Assembly: GCF_014650555.1 (NCBI RefSeq)
Contig: NZ_BMVE01000002.1
Coordinates: 933,807 to 997,806, forward strand
Origin: Streptomyces goshikiensis
GTDB taxonomy: Bacteria; Actinomycetota; Actinomycetes; Streptomycetales; Streptomycetaceae
DNA: 64,000 nt
Direction: 5' to 3'
Part shown: positions 50,355-58,546 of the stretch, one piece after another
Position numbering within the stretch: position 1 is the first letter of the stretch
Layout: every line of letters begins with the position of its first letter
The notes under the pieces: generated by a model
The model's database searches: none
What the model was told of the DNA's origin: nothing
What the model saw: only the letters and a program-made list of their open reading frames with translations
Translations under genes and position numbers: made by a program

Positions 50355-51356
50355 TTGACCACCGCACCGCTCGCCGCCGTCACCGGAGCCGAGGGCTTCA
50401 TCGGCTCCCACCTCACCGAGGCCCTGGTCGCCCGTGGTCATCGGGTCCGCGCCATGGCCCAGTACAACTCCTTCTCCTCGTACGGCTGGCTGGAGACGCT
50501 GGCCCCCGACGTCCTCGACCAGGTGGAGATCGTCCTCGGCGACGTCCGCGACCCCGGCTCCGTCCGGGGCCTGCTCGAAGGCGCCGACTCCGCCTACCAC
50601 CTGGCCGCGCTGATCGCGATCCCGTACTCCTACCGGGCGCCGCACAGCTACGTCGACACCAATGTCACCGGCACCCTCAACGTGCTGGAGGCCGTCCGCG
50701 CGCTCGGCACCCCGCGCCTCGTGCACACCTCCACCAGCGAGACCTACGGCACCGCCCAGACCGTGCCGATCACCGAGGACCACCCCATCAACACCCAGTC
50801 CCCGTACGCCGCCTCCAAGGCCGGCGGGGACCGGCTCGCCGACAGCTACCACGCCAGCTTCGGCACCCCGGTGGTGACGCTCCGGCCGTTCAACACCTTC
50901 GGACCGCGCCAGTCGATGCGCGCCGTGATCCCCACCGTCATCGGCCAGGTGGCGGCCGGGGAACGCGTCATCACCCTCGGCGACCTGCGGCCCACCCGCG
51001 ACTTCAGCTACGTGAAGGACACCGCCCAGGCCTTCCTCGCGGCGGGCACCGCCCCCGCCGAGCAGGTCGTGGGCCGCACCTTCAACTCCGGCACCGGCGG
51101 GGAGATCTCGGTCGGCGACCTGGTCCAGCTGATCGGCAAGGTGATGGACGCCCCGATCGAGGTCCGCGAGGACAGCGAGCGGCTGCGGCCCGCCGCCTCC
51201 GAGGTGATGCGGCTGGTCGCCGACGCGAGCCGGCTCACCGCCGCCACCGGCTGGCAGCCCGCGCACACCCTGGAGCAGGGCCTGGCGCACACGGTCGAGT
51301 TCTTCCGCGACCCGGCCAACCTGGCCCGCTACAAGACCGGCATCTACAACATCTGA
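50355..51356 (+). CDS. NAD-dependent nucleotide-sugar epimerase/4,6-dehydratase (extended SDR, LegB-like)
   Basis: Cytoplasmic extended SDR of 333 residues. NAD motif VTGAEGFIGSHLTEALVARG near 9-28, LVHTSTSETYGTAQTVPITE near 115-135, and catalytic Y-x3-K in SPYAASKAGGDRLADSY near 150. The block NSFSSYGWLETL and YHLAALIAIPYSYRAP are typical of the LegB-type UDP-GlcNAc 4,6-dehydratase group; a C4 epimerase role (as for Uge3 in fungi) is also possible. TTG start at 50355 with AAGGACACC upstream. It probably supplies an activated amino sugar to the PelF-like transferase. Confidence 0.85.
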   Translation: MTTAPLAAVTGAEGFIGSHLTEALVARGHRVRAMAQYNSFSSYGWLETLAPDVLDQVEIVLGDVRDPGSVRGLLEGADSAYHLAALIAIPYSYRAPHSYVDTNVTGTLNVLEAVRALGTPRLVHTSTSETYGTAQTVPITEDHPINTQSPYAASKAGGDRLADSYHASFGTPVVTLRPFNTFGPRQSMRAVIPTVIGQVAAGERVITLGDLRPTRDFSYVKDTAQAFLAAGTAPAEQVVGRTFNSGTGGEISVGDLVQLIGKVMDAPIEVREDSERLRPAASEVMRLVADASRLTAATGWQPAHTLEQGLAHTVEFFRDPANLARYKTGIYNI

Positions 51357-51432
51357 CCGCCGGGCGTTCCGCCGACGCACACCCACATCCCCACGCCACG
51401 CAACGTCCCCCACGCAACCTAGGAGGAGACCC

Positions 51433-52146
51433 ATGTACGCAGTGATCCTGGCGGGCGGCAAGGGCGTCCGGCTCCGGCCCTACACCACGGCCCTGCCCAA
51501 GCCGCTCGTCCCCATCGGCGACCAGCACGCCATTCTGGAGATCGTGCTGCGCCAGCTCTCGGGGGCCGGCTTCACCCGCTGCACCATCGCCATCGGCCAC
51601 CTGGGCGAGATCATCCGGGCGTACGTCGGCGACGGCTCGCAGTGGGGCATGAACATCGACTACGCCACCGAGGAGAGCCCGCTCGGCACCATGGGCCCGC
51701 TCCTGAACCTGCGCGACCGGCTCCCCGAGAACTTCCTCGTGATGAACGGAGACGTCCTCACCGACCTGGACTACGCGGATGTCCTCCGCAGCCACGAGGC
51801 GTCGGGAGCCCCCCTGACCATCGCCACCTACCCCCGCAAGGTGCACATCGACTTCGGGGTGCTCACCACCGCCGACAGCCGTGTGGTCGGCTTCACCGAG
51901 AAGCCCAGCATGGACTACCACGTCTCCATGGGGGTGTACGGGCTCAGCCGGTCCACCCTCGACGGCTACACACCCGGTCTGCCGCTCGGCTTCGACGAAC
52001 TCGTCATAGACCTGCTCGGCGCCGAGAACCCGCCGCACTCCTACGCCTTCGACGGCTACTGGCTCGACATCGGTCGTCCCGACGACTACGACCGGGCCAA
52101 CGCCGAGTTCACCAGCCGCAAGTCCCTGCTTCTCAAGGGAGCCTGA
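51433..52146 (+). CDS. Sugar-1-phosphate nucleotidyltransferase
   Basis: A 237-residue nucleotidyltransferase forming an NDP-sugar from a sugar-1-phosphate and NTP. The N-terminal signature LAGGKGVRLRPYTTALPKPL is at about 6-25, the metal-binding Asp in FLVMNGDVLTDLDY near 107, and VGFTEKPSMDYHVSMGVYGL near 155. It lacks the C-terminal left-handed helix domain of bifunctional enzymes. Nucleotide and sugar cannot be decided from sequence. AGGAGGAGA stands upstream of the ATG. Lies between two SDR genes of the cluster. Confidence 0.9.
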   Translation: MYAVILAGGKGVRLRPYTTALPKPLVPIGDQHAILEIVLRQLSGAGFTRCTIAIGHLGEIIRAYVGDGSQWGMNIDYATEESPLGTMGPLLNLRDRLPENFLVMNGDVLTDLDYADVLRSHEASGAPLTIATYPRKVHIDFGVLTTADSRVVGFTEKPSMDYHVSMGVYGLSRSTLDGYTPGLPLGFDELVIDLLGAENPPHSYAFDGYWLDIGRPDDYDRANAEFTSRKSLLLKGA

Positions 52147-52153
52147 GCACGTC

Positions 52154-53062
52154 ATGCGCATTCTCGTCCTGGGCCGAACCGGCTACCTGGGCGCCCACGT
52201 CGCCGACCGCCTGCGCGCCCTCCCGGGCGCGCGGGTGTTCGACGGCGGCCGCTCTCCCGACGCCGACTTCGGCGTCGACCTCGCCGCCGACCCGCCCGAC
52301 CGGCTCGCGGCGGTCCTGGCCGCCGCGGCACCCGACGCGGTGGTCAACTGCGCGGGCGCCACCGGCGGGGACGCCGTGACCCTCGCCGAGGTCAACGCCC
52401 GCGGTCCCGCCCTGCTGTGCGCCGCGCTGCACGAAGCGGCGCCCGCGGCCCGCCTGGTCCACCTGGGCTCGGCCGCCGAGTACGGCCCCGGCGAGCCCGA
52501 CACCCGGGTCGCCGAATGGGCCGCCACCCGCCCCGTCACCCCGTACGGCGCGACGAAACTGGCCGGCACCGTCGCGGTGACCGCCTCCGGCCTGGACGGC
52601 GTGGTCCTGCGGGTGGGCAACCCGGTGGGACCCGGCGCACCGGTCACCGGGCTGCCGGGCCGGATCGCCGCGCTGCTGCTCGGGGCCGGGCCGGACCCGG
52701 ACGCGGTGCTGCGGCTGGGCGACCTGTCCGCCCACCGCGACTTCGTGGACGTACGCGACGTCGCCCGGGCGGTGGCGCTCACGGTCACGACGCCCGGACC
52801 GCTGCCGCCCGTACTGAACATCGGCGCCGGGCGCGCCGTACCGGTCCGCGACCTGGTGCACACCCTGGCCGCCGCGGCGGGGTTCCGGGGGCGGATCGAG
52901 GAAGAGGAGGGCGGCTCGGCCCGCTCGGCCCAGGTGTCGTGGCAGTGCTCCGACATCACGGCGGCGGGCGAAGCCCTCGGCTGGCGCCCCGCGCACGGGC
53001 TCGGCGACATGCTCGCCGCGCTGTGGGCGGCGACGGCCGCGGAAGGCAGCGGAGCACCGTGA
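52154..53062 (+). CDS. NAD(P)-dependent SDR (RmlD/epimerase-like)
   Basis: A 302-residue extended SDR. The dinucleotide motif is LVLGRTGYLGAHVADRL near 4-20; catalytic Y-x3-K in TPYGATKLAGTVAV near 135; substrate-binding region DLSAHRDFVDVRDVARAVAL near 195. Similar to NDP-sugar epimerases or 4-ketoreductases. It follows the nucleotidyltransferase by 7 bases and overlaps the spherulin-4-type gene by four bases (GTGA). It may reduce or epimerise the ketosugar made by the LegB-like enzyme, which would make the polymer building block more complex than GalNAc alone. Confidence 0.85.
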   Translation: MRILVLGRTGYLGAHVADRLRALPGARVFDGGRSPDADFGVDLAADPPDRLAAVLAAAAPDAVVNCAGATGGDAVTLAEVNARGPALLCAALHEAAPAARLVHLGSAAEYGPGEPDTRVAEWAATRPVTPYGATKLAGTVAVTASGLDGVVLRVGNPVGPGAPVTGLPGRIAALLLGAGPDPDAVLRLGDLSAHRDFVDVRDVARAVALTVTTPGPLPPVLNIGAGRAVPVRDLVHTLAAAAGFRGRIEEEEGGSARSAQVSWQCSDITAAGEALGWRPAHGLGDMLAALWAATAAEGSGAP

Positions 53063-53721
53063 GCCTGCTCGTACCGCTGTACGTCCACCCGGCCGAGGAA
53101 CCCGGCCTGTGGCACCGGCTGATCACGGACGCCGCCGGCACCTACGGGGTCGTGCTCAACCCCGCCGACGGACCGGGCACCCGCCCCGACCCGGCGTTCA
53201 CCGCGGCCGCCGCGGCGCTGCGCGCGGCCGGGGCACGGCTGCTCGGCTACGTGGACACCGACTACGGGGCCCGCAACCGGACGCAGATGGTGGACGAGAT
53301 GCGCCGGCACCAGGAGTGGTACGACGCCGACGGCTGCTTCCTCGACCGGGTGACGGCGACCCCGGAGGGGCTCGGCGAATGCCGTCGGCTGGTCCGGTCG
53401 CTGCGCCGGCTCGGGGCGGCCACCGTGGTGCTGAACCCGGGCGTCCACCCGGCCGCCGGGTACGTGCGCCTCGCCGACCTGACGGTCACCTTCGAGGGGC
53501 ACTGGTCGACGTACGTCTCGGCCTTCACCAGACCGGCGTGGACGGCGCGTCATCCTCCCGAGCGGTTCTGCCACCTCGTCTACGGGGTACCCGAGGCCTT
53601 GATCCCGCTCGCCGTCCGCACCGCGCGCGAACGCGGCGCCGCGGTGTCGGGGCCGGTCACGGGCGAACCGCCCAACCCCTGGAACAAATTGACCCCCGCA
53701 CTCACCGGGATGGAGCGATGA
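53059..53721 (+). CDS. Spherulin-4 family protein (Sph3/GH135-like)
   Basis: A 220-residue TIM-barrel protein of the spherulation-specific family 4, which includes the fungal Sph3 hydrolase that processes galactosaminogalactan. Family markers: LLVPLYVHP at 3-11, VVLNPADGPG at 31-40, LLGYVDTDYGARN at 61-73, DGCFLDRV at 91-98. The usual catalytic D-E pair appears here as D96-R97, an important change. There is no signal peptide or membrane helix, unlike Sph3, so it may act in the cytoplasm or be non-catalytic. GTGA overlap with the SDR gene and ATGA overlap with the GH114 gene. Confidence 0.82.
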   Translation: MSLLVPLYVHPAEEPGLWHRLITDAAGTYGVVLNPADGPGTRPDPAFTAAAAALRAAGARLLGYVDTDYGARNRTQMVDEMRRHQEWYDADGCFLDRVTATPEGLGECRRLVRSLRRLGAATVVLNPGVHPAAGYVRLADLTVTFEGHWSTYVSAFTRPAWTARHPPERFCHLVYGVPEALIPLAVRTARERGAAVSGPVTGEPPNPWNKLTPALTGMER

Positions 53722-54659
53722 GCCGCACGATACTGGCCCGAGCCGGCCTGCTGACCGCCCTGACGGCCTTCGTCCTGACGGGCTGTTCCACCTCGGACGA
53801 CGACGAGCCCCCGCCCCCGACCGCCCCCGCGCAACCCTCCCGGTCCGCGACCCCGGCGCCGTCGGACGGACCGTCGCCGGAGCCATCAAAGGGAACACCG
53901 GCACCGGGAACACCCTCGCAGTCCCCGGGGACATCAGCCGCACCACCCGACCAGGCGAAGTCCCGCTGGCACCCGGAACCCGGCCTCGCCTGGCAGTGGC
54001 AGCTCGACGGCCGCTCCGACCCCTCGGTCGACGTACCCGTCTACGACATCGACGGCTTCGAGAACTCGGCGGCCGACGTGGCCGTACTGCACAAGGCCGG
54101 CCGCAAGGTGATCTGCTACATCAACGTGGGCGCCTGGGAGGACTTCCGCCCCGACCAGGCCGACTTCCCGCGCGCGCTCCTCGGCCGGCCCAACGGCTGG
54201 CGCGGCGAACGCTGGCTGGACATCCGCCGCATCGACCTGCTGCGCCCGATCATGGAGAAGCGCTTCGACATGTGCCGGTCCAAGGGCTTCGACGCGGTGG
54301 AGCCCGACCTGATGGAGGGCTACGGCAACGACACCGGCTTCCCGCTCACCGCCGACCACCAGCTCGCGTTCAACCGCATGATCGCCGCCATCGCCCACGC
54401 CCGAGGCCTCTCGGTCGGCCTCAAGAACGACCTGCCGCAGATCCCGCAACTCGTCGGCGACTTCGACTTCGCGGTCAACGAGGAGTGCGCCCAGTTCGAC
54501 GAGTGCGCGTCCCTCACCCCCTTCGTCAAGGCGGACAAGGCCGTCTTCCACGTCGAGTACGAGGGCTCCACCGCCGCCTTCTGCGCCGACTCCCGCCGCC
54601 TCAAACTCTCCTCGATGCTCAAGAACCCCGAACTGGACACCTGGCGCAAGCCCTGCTGA
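53718..54659 (+). CDS. GH114 endo-alpha-1,4-polygalactosaminidase lipoprotein (Ega3-like)
   Basis: Surface lipoprotein of 313 residues. Lipobox VLTGC ends at C23, then a Pro/Ser-rich linker (about 24-80) and a GH114 TIM barrel (about 82-313). Catalytic-site candidates are in VPVYDIDGFENS (D110/D112) and FDAVEPDLMEGYGND (E195 and neighbours); GRKVICYINVGAWEDFR, WLDIRRIDLLRPIMEKRF and VGLKNDLPQIPQLV are typical. Family members such as fungal Ega3 cut galactosamine-rich polymers. Last gene of the cluster, overlapping the spherulin-4-type gene by four bases. It would trim or release the polymer at the cell surface. Confidence 0.9.
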   Translation: MSRTILARAGLLTALTAFVLTGCSTSDDDEPPPPTAPAQPSRSATPAPSDGPSPEPSKGTPAPGTPSQSPGTSAAPPDQAKSRWHPEPGLAWQWQLDGRSDPSVDVPVYDIDGFENSAADVAVLHKAGRKVICYINVGAWEDFRPDQADFPRALLGRPNGWRGERWLDIRRIDLLRPIMEKRFDMCRSKGFDAVEPDLMEGYGNDTGFPLTADHQLAFNRMIAAIAHARGLSVGLKNDLPQIPQLVGDFDFAVNEECAQFDECASLTPFVKADKAVFHVEYEGSTAAFCADSRRLKLSSMLKNPELDTWRKPC

Positions 54660-54677
54660 CGGAGGCAGGGTTGTCAC

Positions 54678-55922
54678 ATGGCGATGCGCATGCGGGGCGA
54701 GCGGGTACCGACGAGGCCGAGCGAGACCCGCCAGGGGATCGAGTGGCTGACCAATTTCGCCCCGGGGGACACCGCCGCCGCTCAGCTGTTGCTCAACAGC
54801 CTGCACGTCGTCTCGGAGACGACGTTCAGGCAGGAACTGTCGGAGCAGCTGAGGTCGACGTTGACGGCCGAGGTGAACGTGCCGGCGGCTCTGTACAGCG
54901 TCCGCTCCTGCCGGCCGACGGACACGATGTTCATCGGCGACGTCTCGCCGCTGGTCTCCAGCGGCGACGGAGGCGGCAGCGAGTTGATCGTTCAGAACAT
55001 CCTCCGGGCCACGGAGCGGAGTCTGGACACCGCCGTCCTGACGCGCAACGCCACGACGATCGACGTCCTCCGGGCGAGGCGTGTCCGGAGCCTCGTGTTC
55101 GTCTCCGACTACGCCGGCTCCGGCGAGGAGTGTCTGGCATACGCGAGGGCCTGGCTGCGGAATGCGACGATCCGCAGTTGGCGCTCTCTGAAGCTCATCC
55201 GGCTGCACCTGATGCTCTTCGCGTCGACGACGGCCGGGCTGCGGCGCATCCGCTCCAGTGGGCTCTACGACCAGGTGTCAGTGATCCATCACGGGATGGA
55301 CTTCGCCTCGATGCAGTGGAGTCGGCAAGAGGTCAAGCAGGTGAGCGAACTGTGCTTGGAGTACGCACGGCGCCCGGAAGAGGGCCTGGGCTGGTCGCGC
55401 AGTGAGGGACTCCTGGTGTTCGAGCACACGGTGCCGAACAACCTCCCCGCCATCCTGCGCCAGACGAAGGGACGCAGTAGGCGTCCTGACGGACAGTGGG
55501 CGCCGTTCTTCATGAACCGTGTGGTCCCGCCGGGACTCATGCGGGAACTCGTCGGATACCGACCCGCATACGATCCGCTGCTGGGGCTGCGCGCTGTGGG
55601 GCAGGTGCGCCTCGCGCGGGCCGGCGAGCACCACACCCATGCGCGCGGCGGGATCCGTCACCTCGTCGAGGTGCTGGCCCACGTCTCCAAGGGCCGTAGG
55701 CATCCGGAGCAGTTGGCGAGCGCGGTGGCGGTCTCCGTTCCGGCGGCCAGGGAGATCCTCGCGCAAGCTCGACGGTGGGGCCTGGTGGATGACCAGACCC
55801 GGTTGACCGACGCGGGACGGGATGAACTTCGAGCCGCCAAGATCCGTCCGCGACAAGTCGTCAGCCGTTTGCAGGGCAGTCAGGAGCCCTACTACCCTGT
55901 TGCCTTGCGAGAGAGTCGGTGA
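54678..55922 (+). CDS. Retron effector: phosphoribosyltransferase-like protein with winged helix
   Basis: A 414-residue protein, probably the toxic or sensing partner of the adjacent retron. The N-terminal part (about 18-60, IEWLTNFAPGDTAAAQLLLN) and a nucleotide-binding element VFVSDYAGSGEECLAYARAW (141-160) match the PRPP-loop layout of PRTase-type proteins. A C-terminal winged helix lies at about 328-388 (HPEQLASAVAVSVPAAREIL, RRWGLVDDQTRLTDAGRDEL). It starts 18 bases after the exopolysaccharide cluster; base composition is visibly less GC-extreme than its neighbours, suggesting acquisition. The predicted msr-msd begins within its last codons. Type assignment (published type III retrons) is from memory of that scheme. 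Confidence 0.75.
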   Translation: MAMRMRGERVPTRPSETRQGIEWLTNFAPGDTAAAQLLLNSLHVVSETTFRQELSEQLRSTLTAEVNVPAALYSVRSCRPTDTMFIGDVSPLVSSGDGGGSELIVQNILRATERSLDTAVLTRNATTIDVLRARRVRSLVFVSDYAGSGEECLAYARAWLRNATIRSWRSLKLIRLHLMLFASTTAGLRRIRSSGLYDQVSVIHHGMDFASMQWSRQEVKQVSELCLEYARRPEEGLGWSRSEGLLVFEHTVPNNLPAILRQTKGRSRRPDGQWAPFFMNRVVPPGLMRELVGYRPAYDPLLGLRAVGQVRLARAGEHHTHARGGIRHLVEVLAHVSKGRRHPEQLASAVAVSVPAAREILAQARRWGLVDDQTRLTDAGRDELRAAKIRPRQVVSRLQGSQEPYYPVALRESR

Positions 55923-56119
55923 CGTCTAGCGCGATCGGCGAGGTCATCGCCGAGTCAACGACCCGCACGCGCGGGTCAGGCTGCGGTCGTGAACCGCATG
56001 CTGTGGACAAGCTGTCGAACGCCTGGATCTCGCGAGGCGCCGGTGCTCCTACGTGGGCCTGGCGCGCGACTCGCGAGCGCCTGGCGGCATGCACCGAAGG
56101 TAGGCCGTCATCGACTCTC
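55911..56119 (+). ncRNA. Predicted retron msr-msd non-coding RNA
   Basis: GAGAGTCGGTGAC (55911-55923) pairs with GTCATCGACTCTC (56107-56119), with one G-T pair, as retron a1/a2 repeats; pairing extends to TGCG/CGCG outside after one mismatch. Inside a1 comes TAGC (55927-55930), giving G55929 as candidate branch point. Then three short msr hairpins: CGGCGA/TCGCCG (55936-55952), GACCCGC/GCGGGTC (55960-55977), TGCGGT/ACCGCA (55982-55998). A long msd-like foldback follows, with CTCGCGAG at about 56029 and again near 56070 around GCGCC/GGCGC. GCATGC at 55996 and 56087 may close the msd. a1 overlaps the effector stop codon. Confidence 0.72.
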
Positions 56120-56223
56120 CCGCGCGCTACCGGAGCGAAGGCCGACGGAGAGGCGTCCCGTCCGACGTCATCGAAGAGGCGCTGGCGCAGACGCGGCGGC
56201 TACAGGGGCGCGATCTCACGCCC

Positions 56224-57246
56224 GTGCTGACGCTGGCGCACCTCGCTCATCAGACCGGCGCGCCGTACATCTACCTGCGAGAGATCGTCCAGCGAGTCCG
56301 GGACCCTTACGCGGAGTTCTCCCGTCCCAAGCGCGAGCCCGGCAAGGCCCGTGTGATCGCCGCACCGGACGGTGTCCTGATGGACGTGCAGCGCTGGCTG
56401 CTGGCAGGCCTGTTCGGCAGGATTCAGCCCCATCGAGCGAGCTATGCCTATCAACAGGGCCGCTCTGCCGTGCAGTGCGCGCAGCGTCATCTCGGCGCCT
56501 CCTGGCTGCTGAAGTTCGACCTGCACGACTTCTTCCACTCCATTGACGAGCGCGCGGTCCAGGCACTCGTCCGTGAGTCCGGCTACAACCGGCTGGTCTC
56601 CTTCGAGATCGCCCGCGTCTGCACCCGGCTCCCGGGTGGGAACACCGTGCCGTACACCAGAAGTGCGTACCAGGGCATCCCCACGTACAGAACGGGGACC
56701 CTGGGGTTCCTTCCCCAGGGAGCCCCTACGAGCGGGGCCATCGCGAACTTGATCGCTCGCACCCTGGACGACTCGCTCGTGGCCATCGCCGACCGGTACG
56801 ACATGACGTACACCCGCTACGCGGACGACATGACGCTCTCCACTTCGCGGAACCTCGACCGCTCCGTTCTCACCCGCTGTGTCGCCGAGATCTCGGCAAC
56901 GGTGGCGAGGACACGGTTTCGACTCCACAGGAAGAAGACGCGGATCGTCCCGCCGGGCGCCCGCAAGATCGTCCTGGGCCTCCTCGTGGACGGCGACAGG
57001 GTCCGGCTGCCCCGCCATACGCGCAGGAGGCTCGAAGACCACATCCGGGGCACGACGTCCTTCGGTCTCACCGCCCACGTCGCTCATGCCGGATACAGCT
57101 CGCTCCAGGGGTTCGTGAACCACATCGACGGCCTGCTGTCCTACGCCCGAGGCGTGGACGCCGCCTGGGCCGACCAACTGAAGGCGAAGTGGGAGGACGC
57201 GATGGCCGCCGAGGGCCTGAACGGCCTGGAACGCCACGCGTGGTGA
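56224..57246 (+). CDS. Retron-type reverse transcriptase
   Basis: A 340-residue reverse transcriptase expected to copy the msd RNA into branched DNA. Motifs: [20 protein letters not shown] (41-60), [10 protein letters not shown] with catalytic Asp (98-107), [14 protein letters not shown] (163-176), [11 protein letters not shown] with the YADD catalytic pair (196-206), [11 protein letters not shown] then VLGLLVDG (235-257), equivalent to the retron VTGL element. The NAxxH position reads CAQRH (85-89). Start is uncertain: the frame is open back to 56104 with plausible N-terminal sequence ([20 protein letters not shown]) but no ATG/GTG; GTG at 56224 has no close ribosome site. Single gene after the ncRNA, no other partner. 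Confidence 0.9.
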   Translation: MLTLAHLAHQTGAPYIYLREIVQRVRDPYAEFSRPKREPGKARVIAAPDGVLMDVQRWLLAGLFGRIQPHRASYAYQQGRSAVQCAQRHLGASWLLKFDLHDFFHSIDERAVQALVRESGYNRLVSFEIARVCTRLPGGNTVPYTRSAYQGIPTYRTGTLGFLPQGAPTSGAIANLIARTLDDSLVAIADRYDMTYTRYADDMTLSTSRNLDRSVLTRCVAEISATVARTRFRLHRKKTRIVPPGARKIVLGLLVDGDRVRLPRHTRRRLEDHIRGTTSFGLTAHVAHAGYSSLQGFVNHIDGLLSYARGVDAAWADQLKAKWEDAMAAEGLNGLERHAW

Positions 57247-57297
57247 GGGGCGTCCACGCCTGCGTCTGGTCGGTCCCATGCCCGACCCGGAGGACAG

Positions 57298-57326
57298 CTG
57301 ACCGCGGGGGTGAATCGTTGTACGCT
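57298..57326 (+). promoter_or_regulatory. Promoter of panD
   Basis: CTGACC, 17 bases, TACGCT: a fair vegetative-type promoter about 60 bases before the panD start. The 140-base gap after the retron RT gene holds nothing else recognised. Confidence 0.5.
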
Positions 57327-57386
57327 GCCGGGACGCCCTTGACCTGCGGGAAGCAGGCAGGGAGCAGACAATTCGGGAGTTACTCC

Positions 57387-57806
57387 ATGCTTCGTACCAT
57401 GTTCAAGTCGAAGATCCACCGGGCGACCGTCACGCAGGCCGATCTGCATTACGTCGGGTCCGTGACCGTCGATGCCGATCTGCTCGACGCGGCCGATCTG
57501 CTGCCCGGGGAGTTGGTGCACATCGTGGACATCACCAACGGCGCCCGGCTGGAGACCTACGTCATCGAGGGCGAGCGCGGGTCCGGGGTCATCGGGATCA
57601 ACGGGGCCGCCGCGCATCTCGTGCACCCCGGGGATCTGGTGATCCTCATCAGCTACGCGCAGGTCGAGGACGCCGAGGCGCGGGTGTTGAAGCCCCGCGT
57701 CGTGCACGTCGACGGCGACAACCGGATCATCGAGCTGGGCGCGGACCCGTCCGCGCCGGTTCCGGGTACCGATCAGGAGCGCAGCCCCCACGCGGTGGCC
57801 GTCTGA
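57387..57806 (+). CDS. panD: Aspartate 1-decarboxylase
   Basis: Pyruvoyl-dependent decarboxylation of aspartate to beta-alanine for pantothenate and CoA synthesis. The 139-residue proenzyme starts [20 protein letters not shown]; self-cleavage is expected at the Gly-Ser of HYVGSVTVD (near 24-25). Conserved [40 protein letters not shown] and NRIIELGAD complete the fold. C-terminal extension of about 15 residues is common in actinobacteria. GGGAG lies about 8 bases before the ATG at 57387. Next gene starts five bases after its stop. Confidence 0.95.
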   Translation: MLRTMFKSKIHRATVTQADLHYVGSVTVDADLLDAADLLPGELVHIVDITNGARLETYVIEGERGSGVIGINGAAAHLVHPGDLVILISYAQVEDAEARVLKPRVVHVDGDNRIIELGADPSAPVPGTDQERSPHAVAV

Positions 57807-57811
57807 ACGGG

Positions 57812-58504
57812 GTGGCGGCCCTGGTGCTGCTGCACACCTCGCCCGTGCACGTCCCGGTCTTCGAGGCGTTGCGCGACCGGGACCACCCGGGTGCCGTCCT
57901 GCGGCACGTGGTGGTTCCGGAACTGCTCGACCTGGCCCGGGCGGAGGGCCCGGAGGCGGTGGTCCCGGCCCTGCGCGGGCTGCTGGCCGAGGTCGGGGAC
58001 GTGCCCGTGCTGGTCACCTGCTCGACCATCGGGGCCGTCGCGGAGTCCCTGGCTCCAGAGCGGGGCGCCCGGGTGCTGCGGGTGGACCGGCCGATGGCGG
58101 CCGAGGCCGTGCGCCTGGGCGAGCGGATCGTCGTCCTCGCGGCCCTGGAGTCCACCCTCGCCCCGACCCGGGAGCTGCTGGCCGAGGAGGGCGCAGGGCG
58201 GCGCGTGTCCCCGCGTACGCAGGTGGTCGCCGGGGCCTGGGAGCGCTTCGAGGCGGGGGACACCGCCGGCTACCTCCGCCTCGTCGCCGAGGCGGCGGAC
58301 GCCGTGAGCGACGCGGACGTCATCGTCCTGGCCCAGGCCTCCATGGCCGATGCCGCGGGCCTGGTCAGGACCCGTGTCCCGGTGCTGTCCAGCCCGGCCG
58401 CGGGACTGGCGGCGGCCCTGCGCGGAGCCCCCGCTCAGTCGTTCCGTGATGGTTCGCCCGTGCGGCAACGGGGCGCTCCCTTTGGTGCGGTCTCCGATGG
58501 CTGA
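57812..58504 (+). CDS. Asp/Glu/hydantoin racemase-like protein
   Basis: A 230-residue protein of the aspartate/glutamate racemase superfamily. The N-terminal strand ALVLLHTSPVHVPVFEAL, the nucleophile-type Cys in VPVLVTCSTIGAVAESL near 70, and DVIVLAQASMADAA near 175, where a second catalytic Cys is replaced by Ala/Ser, can be seen. The missing second Cys suggests it is not a classical racemase. GTG start at 57812, five bases after panD, so probably co-transcribed. Confidence 0.8.
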   Translation: MAALVLLHTSPVHVPVFEALRDRDHPGAVLRHVVVPELLDLARAEGPEAVVPALRGLLAEVGDVPVLVTCSTIGAVAESLAPERGARVLRVDRPMAAEAVRLGERIVVLAALESTLAPTRELLAEEGAGRRVSPRTQVVAGAWERFEAGDTAGYLRLVAEAADAVSDADVIVLAQASMADAAGLVRTRVPVLSSPAAGLAAALRGAPAQSFRDGSPVRQRGAPFGAVSDG

Positions 58505-58546
58505 TCCGGAGGGCGTACCCGGCGGGATCCGGGGAAGGTGGGGCTT

